Below are positions 25,344 through 34,704 of a stretch of DNA of 64,000 nucleotides, in pieces. The stretch covers positions 434,001 to 498,000 of the forward strand of contig NZ_FTPL01000002.1 of NCBI RefSeq assembly GCF_900156305.1. The letters are read 5' to 3'. A program made the position numbers and the translations under genes. The DNA comes from Edaphobacillus lindanitolerans. GTDB lineage: Bacteria; Bacillota; Bacilli; Bacillales_A; Planococcaceae. The number at the start of each line of letters is the position of its first letter. Position 1 is the first letter of the stretch. Under the pieces are notes generated by a model that did no database searches, was not told the DNA's origin, and worked only from the letters and a program-made list of their open reading frames with translations.

Positions 25344-25910
25344 CTACATCTGCAGGGCGTGTTTGAGAAATTCCACCAGTTCTTCTTTTTGTGCTTTCTC
25401 CTGGCCGGAGTCATATGAATCATACAGGTAAACCTGCTCCGCGGCGGACTCCGTCAACCCGACAACCAGCCGGGCCAGCCTGAGCGAATCAGCCTGTCTC
25501 ACATGCCCCCCGGCCTGCCAGCGGCCGATCATTTCGGAGACTGTTCCATACAGCGGTGTATAAATCTGTTCCCATTCTTTCACATGCTCCGTCGAGGACA
25601 GGCCGGCATACACGAGCGCGGACACATCCCTGTATTCGCCGGTCACTTCAAACACCGCCGCCGTGAACTGCCGGAGCTGCTCGTCCCAGCTGTCGTCCGG
25701 GATCACCGCCTGAAGGACTTTCTCTTCAAGCTGGCCGACCATCTTGGCTGCGATTGCCGGCATGACGGAAAGCTTGGACGGGAAATACAGATAAAACGTC
25801 CCCTGTGCAATTTCCGCTTTCGAGACGATATCCGACACTTTTGAGCGCTCGATCCCTTTTTCACGGAACACCTCGATCGCTGCGCGGATGATCCGTTCCC
25901 GCTTATCCAT
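25344..25910 (-). CDS. TetR/AcrR regulator of the SMR pair
   Basis: Repressor of 188 residues with a typical N-terminal helix-turn-helix (IIRAAIEVFREKGIERSKVSDIVSKAEIAQGTFYLYFPSK, residues about 7-46) and a variable effector domain. The ATG at 25910 follows GGGGGAG. Identical 13-bp cores lie before this gene and before the SMR genes. The sequence therefore predicts that the protein controls itself and the exporter. The effector is probably a cationic export substrate, by inference. Confidence 0.9.
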   Translation of the reverse strand: MDKRERIIRAAIEVFREKGIERSKVSDIVSKAEIAQGTFYLYFPSKLSVMPAIAAKMVGQLEEKVLQAVIPDDSWDEQLRQFTAAVFEVTGEYRDVSALVYAGLSSTEHVKEWEQIYTPLYGTVSEMIGRWQAGGHVRQADSLRLARLVVGLTESAAEQVYLYDSYDSGQEKAQKEELVEFLKHALQM

Positions 25911-25922
25911 AGCTCCCCCTCC

Positions 25923-25939
25923 TGACTGACTATCAGTCA
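25923..25939. promoter_or_regulatory. Auto-operator of the SMR-linked TetR gene
   Basis: TGACTGA, three bases, TCAGTCA forms a perfect inverted repeat 13 bases before the start codon. It includes the core TGACTATCAGTCA shared with 25310-25322. Confidence 0.75.
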
Positions 25940-25987
25940 TTATACACCGTTCTCCCCTTCCGGTCAAAGGCGTCCGAATCAGAAACT

Positions 25988-26016
25988 TTGTACCTCCGTG
26001 CTTTATTCCCTACAAT
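25988..26016 (+). promoter_or_regulatory. Sigma-A promoter of the aldo/keto reductase gene
   Basis: TTGTAC and TACAAT are separated by exactly 17 bases. Confidence 0.6.
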
Positions 26017-26057
26017 CGGACTGTAGGTCAACTATTCTGAAAGGGGATGGTGGAACG

Positions 26058-26990
26058 ATGTCCAAGCAAGTGGAGCTCGGAAATTCAGGGCTGTTCGTGA
26101 ATCCGGTCGGCCTCGGGACGAACGCGGTCGGAGGACACAATCTCTATCCGAATCTGGACGAACAAACCGGGAAGGATCTCGTCCTGACGGCGATCGACCA
26201 GGGGATGAATTTCCTGGACACGGCATTCATCTATGGACCGGAACGGTCTGAGGAGCTGGTCGGCGAGGTCGTGAAAGCGTCCGGCAGGAGACAGGAGGTC
26301 GTCATCGCCACAAAGGGGGCGCACAAGCCGGAAGTCGGAAGGCGCGCCTACGACAACTCCCCCTCCTTCCTCCGGAGCCAGGTGGAAGCGAGCCTGAAAC
26401 GCCTCCAGACCGATTACATCGACCTGTATTACATTCATTATCCGGACGAACACACGCCGAAGGATGAAGCGGTCGGCGCGCTGAAGGAATTGAAGGATGA
26501 AGGGAAGATCCGGGCGATCGGCGTCTCCAACTTCTCGCCGGACCAGCTGAAGGAAGCGAACAAGGACGGCTATGTCGACGTGTTCCAGGGAGAGTACAAT
26601 CTGCTGAACCGGTCCGCAGAGCAGGACTTTTTCCTGTATGCGACCGAGCACGGCATCTCGTTTGTCCCGTATTTCCCGCTTGCGGCGGGATTGCTGGCAG
26701 GCAAATACACACCGGACACGACGTTCGACGACCTCCGAAAAGACAAGCCGGACTTCCAGGGTGCGGCATTCCGGGAAAACCTGAAAAAAGTGGAGCGGCT
26801 CCGGCCGATCGCCGAAGCGAAAGGTGCTGAGGTTGCGCATGTCGTTCTGGCCTGGTATCTCACACGCAATGCGATCGACGCCATCATCCCGGGCGCCAAA
26901 AAACCGTCGCAGGTCGCAGACAACCTCAAAACGCTGGACGTCCGGCTGACCGAGGAAGAAATCAACGAAATCGACCGGTTGTTTTCCTGA
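26058..26990 (+). CDS. Aldo/keto reductase, IolS-like
   Basis: NADPH-dependent (beta/alpha)8 oxidoreductase of 310 residues. Catalytic tetrad residues are seen in [15 protein letters not shown] (Asp and Tyr), ATKGAH (Lys) and YYIHYPD (His). The cofactor region near the C-terminus is [27 protein letters not shown]. It resembles B. subtilis IolS and relatives; the physiological substrate is unknown. The ATG at 26058 follows GGTGG. It is monocistronic, with a clear promoter and a terminator shared with the convergent MATE gene. Confidence 0.9.
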   Translation: MSKQVELGNSGLFVNPVGLGTNAVGGHNLYPNLDEQTGKDLVLTAIDQGMNFLDTAFIYGPERSEELVGEVVKASGRRQEVVIATKGAHKPEVGRRAYDNSPSFLRSQVEASLKRLQTDYIDLYYIHYPDEHTPKDEAVGALKELKDEGKIRAIGVSNFSPDQLKEANKDGYVDVFQGEYNLLNRSAEQDFFLYATEHGISFVPYFPLAAGLLAGKYTPDTTFDDLRKDKPDFQGAAFRENLKKVERLRPIAEAKGAEVAHVVLAWYLTRNAIDAIIPGAKKPSQVADNLKTLDVRLTEEEINEIDRLFS

Positions 26991-26999
26991 AACCCGACA

Positions 27000-27042
27000 A
27001 AATAGCGGGCAGCTCCCATCTGGGATGCTGTCCGCTTTTGGT
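27000..27042. terminator. Bidirectional terminator
   Basis: AGCGGGCAGCTCCC pairs with GGGATGCTGTCCGCT, followed by TTTTGG on plus and TATTTTG on minus. It lies between the convergent reductase and MATE genes. Confidence 0.75.
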
Positions 27043-27047
27043 TTCCT

Positions 27048-28448
27048 TTAAATCGTATCGGGGACAGTCGGCGCGCTCTCCTGAGGCTCTTCCTGCGGCT
27101 GGACGAGTGCATGCTTTTCCCATGCACGGCTTTTCCAACGGAGTGCCATCGCAATGCCCCTCGTCCACTCGTCGGCTGCAATCGCCAGCCAGACCCCCAC
27201 GATGCCGAGATCCAGGACAAACACGAGATAGTAGCCGAGCGGCACACTCATGAGCACCATCGAGATGGACGCCATGAGCACCGGGAATTTGGCATCCCCC
27301 GACGCGCGCAGCGAATTGATGATGACAATATTGAATGTCCGCCCGGTTTCAAGCAGCACCGACAGAAGCAGCACGGACGCCCCCAGCCGGATTACTTCCT
27401 CATTGTCGGTGAACAGCCCAAGCAGCTGATATCGGCATAAGGTGACTGCGGCGACCATCACAAGCGTGAAGGCGAACGCCCATTTCAGGCTCTTCCACAA
27501 GGAATGGTAGGCGATGTCCTTTTCCCCGCTGCCGACGAGCCTGCCCGTAATAATCGACGTCCCGAGACCGATCGCCAGCGCAAACAGATAACTGAACATC
27601 GAAATATTGACCGCATACTGGCGGGCGGCCAGCGCCTCGGTGCCGAGGTATGTCACATAGTAAAGGAATACGAGCTGACATCCCTGATACAAGATCTGCT
27701 CAAACGCCGACGGCAGTCCGATGTGCAGGATTTTCCCGACGTATTCCTTTGTCCAGTCAAAGTAATACCGGAATTCAATCCGGTAATCGAGCACTCTGTA
27801 AAGCACCCAGAGGAACACGAACAGTGCGACAAGCCGGCTGGCGGCGGAAGAGATCGCGGCGCCTTTCACGCCGAGTTCGGGCAGCCCGAACTTCCCGAAG
27901 ATCAGCGCATAGTTTCCGGCGATGTGCAGGATGTTCATCCCGAGGGAGACGAACATCGTCTGCTTTGTGAATCCGTGCACCCGGATGATTGCGGAAAGCG
28001 AATTGATGACCGCCTGGAGGAAGATCGCTCCGCCGACGATCACCAGATAGGCCTCTGCATGAGCAAGCACTTCCCCGCTCAGGTTCATCGCCGACATGAT
28101 CCGGCCCGTGAATGCGATGAACACGCCGCTGAGCACAAGTCCGACCAGGAGATTCAGGGAGACGGCGATGGCGGAAATCCGGGAAACTTCCACATATCGT
28201 CTGGAGCCGAGGTATTGGGAGACGACGATGGCCGCCCCGTTGCCGACGACTTCCAGGACCAGGATGGCGATCTGAATGTACTGGTTCGCAGCCCCGACCC
28301 CCGACACTGCTTCATCCGACAGTGAGCTCAGCATGAATGTATCGACCAGGCCCATCAACGTAAACAAAAACAACTCTAAAAATATCGGCCAGGTGAGCTG
28401 GAAGAGATTCAGCCTGTTCCCGGTTCCGGCGGCTGCCTTCGCTGCCAT
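27048..28448 (-). CDS. MATE family efflux transporter
   Basis: Na+- or H+-coupled multidrug/organic-cation exporter of 466 residues with twelve predicted segments in two six-helix bundles. It has the N-terminal LTWPIFLELFLFTLMGLVDTFMLS and the internal repeat LHIGLPSAFEQILYQGCQLVFLYYVTYLG typical of the DinF/NorM-like Bacillus branch. The start at 28448 follows AGAAGGAATG. It is monocistronic and divergent from the deacetylase gene. Substrate unknown. Confidence 0.9.
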   Translation of the reverse strand: MAAKAAAGTGNRLNLFQLTWPIFLELFLFTLMGLVDTFMLSSLSDEAVSGVGAANQYIQIAILVLEVVGNGAAIVVSQYLGSRRYVEVSRISAIAVSLNLLVGLVLSGVFIAFTGRIMSAMNLSGEVLAHAEAYLVIVGGAIFLQAVINSLSAIIRVHGFTKQTMFVSLGMNILHIAGNYALIFGKFGLPELGVKGAAISSAASRLVALFVFLWVLYRVLDYRIEFRYYFDWTKEYVGKILHIGLPSAFEQILYQGCQLVFLYYVTYLGTEALAARQYAVNISMFSYLFALAIGLGTSIITGRLVGSGEKDIAYHSLWKSLKWAFAFTLVMVAAVTLCRYQLLGLFTDNEEVIRLGASVLLLSVLLETGRTFNIVIINSLRASGDAKFPVLMASISMVLMSVPLGYYLVFVLDLGIVGVWLAIAADEWTRGIAMALRWKSRAWEKHALVQPQEEPQESAPTVPDTI

Positions 28449-28602
28449 TTATACATTCCTTCTTTATGGGTGAATTTAAAACAGGATGTATCATAGCACA
28501 AGTTGTTGTTATTTGGAAATACTATTCTCGTATAAATAAAAGTTCGAAAATCTGAATCAATTCCAGATCTTGATCGATCACCTGCTTAAATGCGGCCACT
28601 CC

Positions 28603-28622
28603 ATGCGGGCAACCGCCCGCAT
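28603..28622. other. Perfect hairpin in the MATE/deacetylase divergent region
   Basis: ATGCGGGC and GCCCGCAT pair with a four-base loop AACC. There is no T run on either strand, so it is not an obvious terminator. It may be an operator or a leader hairpin of the deacetylase gene. Confidence 0.4.
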
Positions 28623-28679
28623 CTTCCCGTTCTATTCGGGTATATCAAAAATACGAACCTACGAAAAGAGTGATTGCCC

Positions 28680-29393
28680 ATGAACGCAAAGCATATCGCA
28701 GCCGGGCTTGCGGCCGCCGCGTCGGCTGCCGCGGCAGGGAATCTGCTGGCCACCGCGGGCATCCGCATGACCGGGGCCGGCATTACAAAAAAACTCGGCC
28801 GCCGGGGAATTGCCCTGACGTTTGATGACGGGCCCCATCCGCTCTATACAGCCAGGCTGCTCGACCTGCTGGAAGAGTCCGGTGTCCGGGCGACGTTCTT
28901 TGTCGTCGGCGAAAAAGCGGAAGCCTATCCATGGCTCGTCAGGCGGATGCACGAGGACGGACATGAAGTCGGAATCCACCACTACAAACACGTATCCACT
29001 TGGCGGCTGACCCCTCATCGCCTGCGTGAGGAGCTTGAAGCGACAGACCGGGTGATCCGGATGTCGGCGGGCGTCAAGCCTTTGCTGTACCGTCCCCCAT
29101 GGGGAAGGCTGAGCCCGTTCACCCTGGCAGTCGCCAAAGACTACGAAACGGTCATCTGGTCACATATTCTCGGCGACTGGAAGATCCAAAACTGCTTTGA
29201 CCTGTCCAAGCGGCTCGAGGCCATACCTGCCGACGGATCGATCGTCGTGCTCCATGACGACGGCAGCAATCCGGGAGCGGACGAGGCGGCTCCGGCGTTC
29301 ATGATCGGGGAATTGGAAAAGTACCTGGACAGCGCCCTGCGAAAAGGAACCCCGTTTGTCACGGTGAGCGGACGTGATCCGGATGGGCATTGA
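28680..29393 (+). CDS. Polysaccharide deacetylase (NodB domain)
   Basis: Carbohydrate esterase family 4 protein of 237 residues. After an Ala/Gly-rich N-terminal hydrophobic segment (about residues 6-30, signal or anchor) come motif 1 TFDDGP, motif 2 GIHHYKHVS with metal histidines, motif 3 RPPWG and the late LHDDG. N-deacetylation of peptidoglycan or another cell-wall glycan at the outer membrane face is expected. The ATG at 28680 is used; TTG two codons earlier is possible. The end overlaps the DedA gene by 20 bases, suggesting coupled expression. Confidence 0.88.
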   Translation: MNAKHIAAGLAAAASAAAAGNLLATAGIRMTGAGITKKLGRRGIALTFDDGPHPLYTARLLDLLEESGVRATFFVVGEKAEAYPWLVRRMHEDGHEVGIHHYKHVSTWRLTPHRLREELEATDRVIRMSAGVKPLLYRPPWGRLSPFTLAVAKDYETVIWSHILGDWKIQNCFDLSKRLEAIPADGSIVVLHDDGSNPGADEAAPAFMIGELEKYLDSALRKGTPFVTVSGRDPDGH

Positions 29394-29973
29394 CCAGGCA
29401 ATCGGCTACGTTCAGCAGTACGGCTATTTGATCATCTTCCTCCTTGCCCTGTTCGGCATTGTCGGGATCCCCGCCCCCGAGGAATCGATGGTGTTCCTCA
29501 CCGGGATGCTCATCGCCGAAAACCAGCTGGGTGCCGCCGGTTCGGTTGCCTGTACGATTTCAGGCGTGTTTGCCGGGATGCTGGTCGCTTATTTCGGAGG
29601 CAGGTGGATCGGCACCCCGCTCCTCCGCAAAGTCGGCGGGTGGGTCGGACTGACGAAAAGCCGGCTGGAAAAACTTGAATCCAGATTCTCGGAACGCCGC
29701 GGACCGGTCATCCTGTTCGGTTTTTACCTGCCCGGTTTCCGGCAGCTGAGCCCGTACTTTGCCGGTATGACGAAAGTTCCGCTGCCGCTTTTTGCAGGCC
29801 TTTCATTGATGGGTACCGTTCTTTGGACGGGGCCGTTCCTGGTGGCCGGATACGTGCTCGGCAAACTGTTCGACATCGATCCGGCTTATGCGTCGTATGC
29901 AGGAATCCTATTCCTGGCGGTGTATCTCGTCTATTTGCTGGCGGCGAGAACCAAGCGGAAGAATCGCGGTTGA
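29374..29973 (+). CDS. DedA family membrane protein
   Basis: Protein of 199 residues with five or six hydrophobic segments. The family features include an acidic reentrant motif (GIPAPEESMVFLTGML, about residues 30-45) and the arginine-containing FGFYLPGFRQLSPYFAGMTKVP. DedA proteins flip undecaprenyl phosphate or phospholipids, which fits its linkage to a cell-wall deacetylase. The start is GTG 29374 inside the upstream gene; ATG 29383 is an alternative. Confidence 0.88.
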   Translation: MIRMGIDQAIGYVQQYGYLIIFLLALFGIVGIPAPEESMVFLTGMLIAENQLGAAGSVACTISGVFAGMLVAYFGGRWIGTPLLRKVGGWVGLTKSRLEKLESRFSERRGPVILFGFYLPGFRQLSPYFAGMTKVPLPLFAGLSLMGTVLWTGPFLVAGYVLGKLFDIDPAYASYAGILFLAVYLVYLLAARTKRKNRG

Positions 29974-30072
29974 CCCCGCGGCCTTCCTGTGAATTGTTTT
30001 TTTGATAAAGTGTGTACCGGAATTATTTGGGTATAGGTTATTAAGATGCTTGCCAAAAGAGGAGTTGGCCCA

Positions 30073-31248
30073 ATGAGAAAAGTCATTTTCTTCTCTCATC
30101 TCCGGACCCAATCCGGCCATCATCAGGCAGCAGAGGCGTTGATGGACCTGGTACAACGGAGGATGGGGAATGTAATCACAAAAAAGCTGGACCTTCTGAC
30201 CGAAACGAGCCCGCTGGTCGAGCGGCTGATCTCGTTCGGGTACATGAATTGGATCCGTTCATTACCGGATGTGTATGACCGGGTCTATGAAAGATGGTTC
30301 TGCCACGGGCCTGACTCGGATGAGACCGCATTCAAATGGTATCAGCCGTTTCTCATCAACAAAATGAAGGACATCCTGGAGCGCGAAAAACCGGACCTCA
30401 TCTTCTGCACCCATTCCCTCCCCTCCCTCATCCTGAGCAAGATGAAGATCAATGGCCTTTGTAGTATCCCGGTCATCAACGTCTATACCGATCTGTTTGT
30501 CAACTGTGTCTGGGGGAGAACGGGGATTGATGCACATTTCCTTCCGACAGCGGAGGCGAAGCGTAAACTGTCCCTCGACGGACTGGATCCGGAGCGCCTG
30601 AAGGTCTCCGGCATTCCGGTCCACCGTGCATTCCGGGAAGTCCGGAACCGTCCGGCCATCACGGGCAGAACACAGATCCATGCACTGGTCGCCGGCGGCA
30701 ACACGGGGCTCGGCTGCACCGGCGGGTTTCTGGAAAAGTTCTCGAGGGCCGAACATATACGCTATACAGTCCTCTGCGGGAAAAACCGCAAGCTTTACCG
30801 GACGCTCAAATCCTGCGGCCTTCCGAATGTCGAGCCGGTCGGGTTCATTTCGTCCCGCGATGAAATGAATGCGCTCTATGACCAAGCCGATGTGCTGATC
30901 ACAAAACCCGGCGGCGTGACACTCAGCGAAGGACTCCGGAAAAAACTCCCCATGTTCATCCATTCATCACTGCCCGGCCAGGAGCGGCACAATCTGGACT
31001 ATTTGACGCGCAAGGGGCTGGCATTCGGACTGGAAGCGGGCAGCACGCTGGAAGAACAGATCTTGGATGTCCTCTCCCACCCTCTCCGCATGCACAGGTG
31101 GAACCGGGCCGTCGATGGCTTCAGAAACAGCCTCGATATGAAAACCGAAGGCGACGTGATCCAATACATTGAAGAAATCCTGACCGGATATGAAACAGAC
31201 CGGGCAAGGAGCAGCCGTTTCCCTTCCCTTCATACGGCCGGAAAGTGA
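30073..31248 (+). CDS. MGDG synthase / UgtP-like glycosyltransferase (GT28)
   Basis: Processive-diacylglycerol-glycosyltransferase-like enzyme of 391 residues, membrane-associated. The N-terminal MGDG_synth region begins FFSHLRTQSGHHQAAEALMDLV, with the conserved GHH. The C-terminal GT-B domain contains ALVAGGNTGLG and the nucleotide-sugar motif DVLITKPGGVTLSEGL. B. subtilis UgtP makes glucolipid anchors for lipoteichoic acid. Similarity is moderate, so the acceptor is uncertain. The ATG at 30073 follows AGAGGAG at nine bases. Confidence 0.78.
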   Translation: MRKVIFFSHLRTQSGHHQAAEALMDLVQRRMGNVITKKLDLLTETSPLVERLISFGYMNWIRSLPDVYDRVYERWFCHGPDSDETAFKWYQPFLINKMKDILEREKPDLIFCTHSLPSLILSKMKINGLCSIPVINVYTDLFVNCVWGRTGIDAHFLPTAEAKRKLSLDGLDPERLKVSGIPVHRAFREVRNRPAITGRTQIHALVAGGNTGLGCTGGFLEKFSRAEHIRYTVLCGKNRKLYRTLKSCGLPNVEPVGFISSRDEMNALYDQADVLITKPGGVTLSEGLRKKLPMFIHSSLPGQERHNLDYLTRKGLAFGLEAGSTLEEQILDVLSHPLRMHRWNRAVDGFRNSLDMKTEGDVIQYIEEILTGYETDRARSSRFPSLHTAGK

Positions 31249-31262
31249 AGACAGACATCAGA

Positions 31263-31312
31263 AAAAGGAAAGAGGAGGCCCTGCCATATCCGGCAGACCT
31301 CCTCTTTCCTTT
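31263..31312. terminator. Bidirectional terminator
   Basis: GGAAAGAGGAGG and CCTCCTCTTTCC form a 12-bp stem enclosing CTGCC/GGCAG, with T-rich flanks on both strands. It separates the convergent glycosyltransferase and DUF1648 genes. Confidence 0.88.
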
Positions 31313-31370
31313 GCCCTCCTGCCAAACCGGCTCTTCCTTGTCCGTGAGCTTTCCGGTGCCCTCCTTTTCC

Positions 31371-31874
31371 TCACTGATGTCTGAATGATCGGATGGCGAA
31401 GACGATGATCGGGATGAATGTGACGGCCATGAAGGCCGGAAGGAACAGCATGCCGAGAGAGTCGGCTTCACCAAGCGCCACCTGGATCGTTTTCCAGTTC
31501 AGAAAAGTGAATGTGATGAGCAGCAGGTTTTTGATGGTGTTCAGCAGCTGCCTGGAATTCCGGTATTGGAACTCGATATTCCGTTCATTGAGGCTGACCA
31601 TATAATTATGCCACTCCGGATGCTTCTCAATGAACGACAGGAAAACCGTGAGTACCGCCGTAATGGAAGGCAGGACCAGAAGTTCCCACTTCGAGCCCCA
31701 TCTGTCCACCTCCCCGGCCCCGTCGTAATGGCCGGGCACCTGGTCGGGCAGACTGCCCCACGACACCATGAGATACAGAAGCCCTGCAGCGAAAGTCAGC
31801 CCTCCAATCCAATTGAGCAAACGCTCAATGGTTGTTTTCGGAACCTCGATTTTTGGACGGTCATACGTTTTCAT
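31371..31874 (-). CDS. DUF1648 domain membrane protein
   Basis: Protein of 167 residues with four hydrophobic segments. The DUF1648 signature follows the first segment: SWGSLPDQVPGHYDGAGEVDRWGSKWELL. DUF1648 proteins are often immunity or sensor membrane proteins in Firmicutes, and the role here is unknown. The ATG at 31874 follows AGGAG at eight bases; an in-frame extension further upstream would run into the metA terminator. It is monocistronic. Confidence 0.78.
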   Translation of the reverse strand: MKTYDRPKIEVPKTTIERLLNWIGGLTFAAGLLYLMVSWGSLPDQVPGHYDGAGEVDRWGSKWELLVLPSITAVLTVFLSFIEKHPEWHNYMVSLNERNIEFQYRNSRQLLNTIKNLLLITFTFLNWKTIQVALGEADSLGMLFLPAFMAVTFIPIIVFAIRSFRHQ

Positions 31875-31935
31875 TGTAAACACTCCTCGATCTTTCTTAC
31901 GGATAAAGGGAGCACCGGGTTTCAGAAAGGATAGA

Positions 31936-31961
31936 AAAGAAAAAACCGCCGGATGGGCGGT
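31936..31961 (-). terminator. Terminator of metA
   Basis: On the minus strand ACCGCC and GGCGGT pair, followed by TTTTTTC. Confidence 0.8.
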
Positions 31962-31975
31962 CGTTGGATCAAGCG

Positions 31976-32884
31976 TCAAGCCCATACGTACGGCGTTTCC
32001 TGGTACACATAATAGTTCAGCCAGTTGGAAAAGAGCAGGAATGTATGGGACCGCCATGTGTTGAGCGGATCGTTCTCCGGATCATCCTGTGGGAAATAAT
32101 GCTTTGGAATGGCGGTATCAAGCCCTTTAGCCCGGTCCCGCCTATACTCCTCTGCCAGCGTCCCCGCGTCATATTCCAGATGGCCGGTGATCATGATCCG
32201 CTTCTCGTCCTTTGACAGGACGATAAAGGCCCCCGCTTCTTCTGATTCAGACAGCAGGTCCAGATCCGGATGGTTCCGGATCTCGTCGGCGCTCACTTCC
32301 GTATACCTTGAATGGGGGGCGACGAACAGGTCGCTGAAGCCCCTTGCAAGCTTGACCGTCGGGTCGGAGACCGTATGGCGGAAAACACCGAAGCATTTCT
32401 CGTGTAGAGGCTGCTTCCCGATGCCATAGAAATGGTAAAGTGCGGCCTGCGCCCCCCAGCAGATGGTCATCGTAGAGGTGACATTGCGATCGGACCAGTC
32501 CATGATCCGGGTGAGTTCCTCCCAGTAGTTCACTTCTTCGAATGGCAGGTGCTCAATCGGAGCGCCGGTGATGATCATTCCGTCGAACCGGCGGCCGCGG
32601 ATCTCCTCGAACGTCACATAGAACTCGTCCAGATGGGACTTGCTCGTATTTTTGGATTCATGCGTCGCCATCGTCATGAACGTGACATCCACCTGAAGCG
32701 GTGTATTGCCGAGAAGTCTGAGCAGCTGCAGTTCGGTCCGCTCCTTTTCCGGCATGAGATTGAGGATCAGGATGTTGAGCGGACGGATATCCTGGGTGTC
32801 GGCCCTGTCGGTATCCATCACAAATATCTTTTCTTCCCGCAGCTTTTCTGCCGCGGGCAGATGTGTCGGTATGTTGATCGGCAT
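31976..32884 (-). CDS. metA: Homoserine O-acetyltransferase, MetA type (Glu111)
   Basis: Activates homoserine for methionine synthesis. It has 302 residues, the usual MetA length. The nucleophile is Cys142 in TICWGAQA, and a catalytic histidine lies in VAPHSRYTE. Residue 111 is glutamate ([12 protein letters not shown]), the residue that directs the B. cereus enzyme to acetyl-CoA, where succinyltransferases have glycine. It is therefore predicted to be an acetyltransferase despite the family's succinyl name. The ATG at 32884 follows GGGGGAC. No SAM riboswitch could be recognised in the 140-base leader. Confidence 0.93.
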   Translation of the reverse strand: MPINIPTHLPAAEKLREEKIFVMDTDRADTQDIRPLNILILNLMPEKERTELQLLRLLGNTPLQVDVTFMTMATHESKNTSKSHLDEFYVTFEEIRGRRFDGMIITGAPIEHLPFEEVNYWEELTRIMDWSDRNVTSTMTICWGAQAALYHFYGIGKQPLHEKCFGVFRHTVSDPTVKLARGFSDLFVAPHSRYTEVSADEIRNHPDLDLLSESEEAGAFIVLSKDEKRIMITGHLEYDAGTLAEEYRRDRAKGLDTAIPKHYFPQDDPENDPLNTWRSHTFLLFSNWLNYYVYQETPYVWA

Positions 32885-33024
32885 TTGGAAGCGTCCCCCT
32901 TTTCGGACTGTACGCGCAAGCCGCCGGTAATCCGGGGCAGTCCGGTATATGAATTCGCAATACTCAAATGATAGACGATTCCGGTCCGGATTGGTAGGGG
33001 GGCGAATCAAATGCAGAAACAACG

Positions 33025-34125
33025 TTACTTTACTTCGATCAGTTTTCTTGGATCATGCCGGTTCTCCTTATAGAACTCCACTGCCTTGGGGATATAGTCG
33101 GCGAAATCCGGGCAGCGGATTCCGGCCTGGGAGAGATCCGCGGCCGCCCCGCTGCAGTCGAACTCCGCCTCCAGATGGAAATAGTCCAGCGTTTCCCGCT
33201 CGACCTGGACCCATCGTCTGAATGACGGCATGCTCAGCATCATATAAACGGAAGATCTCGGAACCGTGAAAACCGGTTTTTTTCCTGCCAATTCCTCCGC
33301 GATCAGCCGGAATGCGTCCCTCGCCATGTACGGCGACGGGTCCGTCAGATGGTAGACTTTATCGATGCCCGCAGAACTGCGGGACAGATGATGGGTGGCG
33401 TCGATGATGTAATCGACCGGCACCAGGTTGATCGCGGCCCGGCTTTTGCCGATATAAGGGATCGGCATTCCCGAAAACTTGTCCAGAAAACGCATGATGA
33501 AATAAGGGCCGTCAAACTTCTCGGTCTCTCCCGTCCTGGAATCCCCGAGGACGATGCCGGGCCGGATGATGGTCGTCGGCACCCGGTCACGGACATAATG
33601 GACGAGCACTTCCGCATCATATTTGGTCCGTTCATAATGGTTCTTGAATCCTTGCCCGCATGCAAGCTCGGTCTCCAGGATCGTCCCTTTCCGGGTCCCG
33701 GAAACGTATGCCGTGCTGAAATAGACATAGCGTTCGATCTTCCTGCAGTGCAGGACCCAGGCGTTGACGTTCCGGGTGCCGGTCACGTTGACGGCCTGGG
33801 CCAGTGCTTCCGGGACGGCCAGGTCATAGACGGCAGCCAGATGGAACACATGGGTCACGGTTTCATTCAGCTCGCCGGAAACGGCCGAAGCGAGCCCCAG
33901 ATCCGCCTTCGTAATATCCCCTTCGTGTATGCGTATCCGTCCAATCTTGCGCCCGTTGCCGGCGAGTCGCTTCGTCCGGATTTTCGCCTGCTCCATTGCC
34001 GACGGATGGACGAGCAATTCAAAATCGGAATCGGATCCATTTTCAATCAGCTTGTCGATGATGCGGGTTGCCAGGAATCCGGGAAACCCCGTAAAGAAAT
34101 ACGTCGCCTTTGCCAACGAATCCAT
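33025..34125 (-). CDS. Extended SDR / male-sterility-domain NAD(P) oxidoreductase
   Basis: Protein of 366 residues with the NAD-binding pattern [12 protein letters not shown] (residues 12-23), HLAAVYDL near 100, and the catalytic YxxxK in YERTKYDAE near residue 173. It belongs to the extended SDR group close to fatty-acyl-CoA-reductase or thioester-reductase-like domains. The product may be lipid related, but the substrate is unknown. The ATG at 34125 follows GGGAG. It lies upstream of metA on the same strand with 140 bases between, so it is probably a separate unit. Confidence 0.8.
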   Translation of the reverse strand: MDSLAKATYFFTGFPGFLATRIIDKLIENGSDSDFELLVHPSAMEQAKIRTKRLAGNGRKIGRIRIHEGDITKADLGLASAVSGELNETVTHVFHLAAVYDLAVPEALAQAVNVTGTRNVNAWVLHCRKIERYVYFSTAYVSGTRKGTILETELACGQGFKNHYERTKYDAEVLVHYVRDRVPTTIIRPGIVLGDSRTGETEKFDGPYFIMRFLDKFSGMPIPYIGKSRAAINLVPVDYIIDATHHLSRSSAGIDKVYHLTDPSPYMARDAFRLIAEELAGKKPVFTVPRSSVYMMLSMPSFRRWVQVERETLDYFHLEAEFDCSGAAADLSQAGIRCPDFADYIPKAVEFYKENRHDPRKLIEVK

Positions 34126-34263
34126 TCTCCCTTCCCTCTGTTTACTTCACATATACCGGTGCGTCATTGATGCTGACGTGGCATTTCTACGTTTGGATCC
34201 GCTTCTCCTTCTTTGGCAGAAAGAAAGTCAAGGCTCCCGGGATTCTCTGCCGATTCGACAGCG

Positions 34264-34289
34264 GTTTCATCCGTTCCGATAAGGGGAAC
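34264..34289 (+). promoter_or_regulatory. Sigma-B-like promoter ahead of the DUF2188 gene
   Basis: GTTTCA and GGGAAC are separated by 14 bases, close to the sigma-B consensus GTTTAA-N14-GGGTAT, about 35 bases before the start codon. Confidence 0.45.
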
Positions 34290-34323
34290 TGGAACACTAT
34301 CAATCGTTCTGGAGGGATGACTC

Positions 34324-34575
34324 ATGCCTGGAAGAAATGATAATGGTCCTGAAAAGTATTTTGGAGACAGGGAAGGAACCGAAAAAGCGAACTATCACAT
34401 CGTACCCCATGACGGAGACTGGGCACTGAAGCTCGAGGGCGAGGAAGAGCCGGTCGAAACGGGCGGCGACCGTGATCAGCTCGTCGAAGAAGGAAAGAAG
34501 CGTGCCGGTGAACACGGAGCAATAGTCATCGTCCATGACAAGGAAGGCCAGATTGAAAATCAGATTGAATGCTGA
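34324..34575 (+). CDS. DUF2188 domain protein
   Basis: Small acidic protein of 83 residues. The DUF2188 pattern is NYHIVPHDGDWALKLEGEEEP, followed by QLVEEGKKRA and IVIVHDKEGQIENQ. Function unknown; family members occur as small stress-type proteins. GGAGGG precedes the ATG. A sigma-B-like promoter lies upstream and a terminator downstream, so it is probably an independent general-stress gene. Confidence 0.82.
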   Translation: MPGRNDNGPEKYFGDREGTEKANYHIVPHDGDWALKLEGEEEPVETGGDRDQLVEEGKKRAGEHGAIVIVHDKEGQIENQIEC

Positions 34576-34578
34576 AAA

Positions 34579-34608
34579 TCGGGTGCAGCAGACGCTGCCC
34601 CGTTTTTC
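34579..34608 (+). terminator. Terminator of the DUF2188 gene
   Basis: CGGG-T-GCAGC pairs with GCTGC-CCCG around AGAC, followed by TTTTT. Confidence 0.8.
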
Positions 34609-34704
34609 ATAGATCAAAATATTTCTAGATTCGGGATAGTCCGGTCCGTTTTTGGGAATGAAAAGGTTAAGCGAAAAAATTGACCTACCTGGGAGGACGA
34701 CATC

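Noticed and set aside
32885-33024. SAM riboswitch before metA
   Set aside because: None of the conserved SAM-I aptamer blocks or a terminator hairpin was recognisable in the leader.
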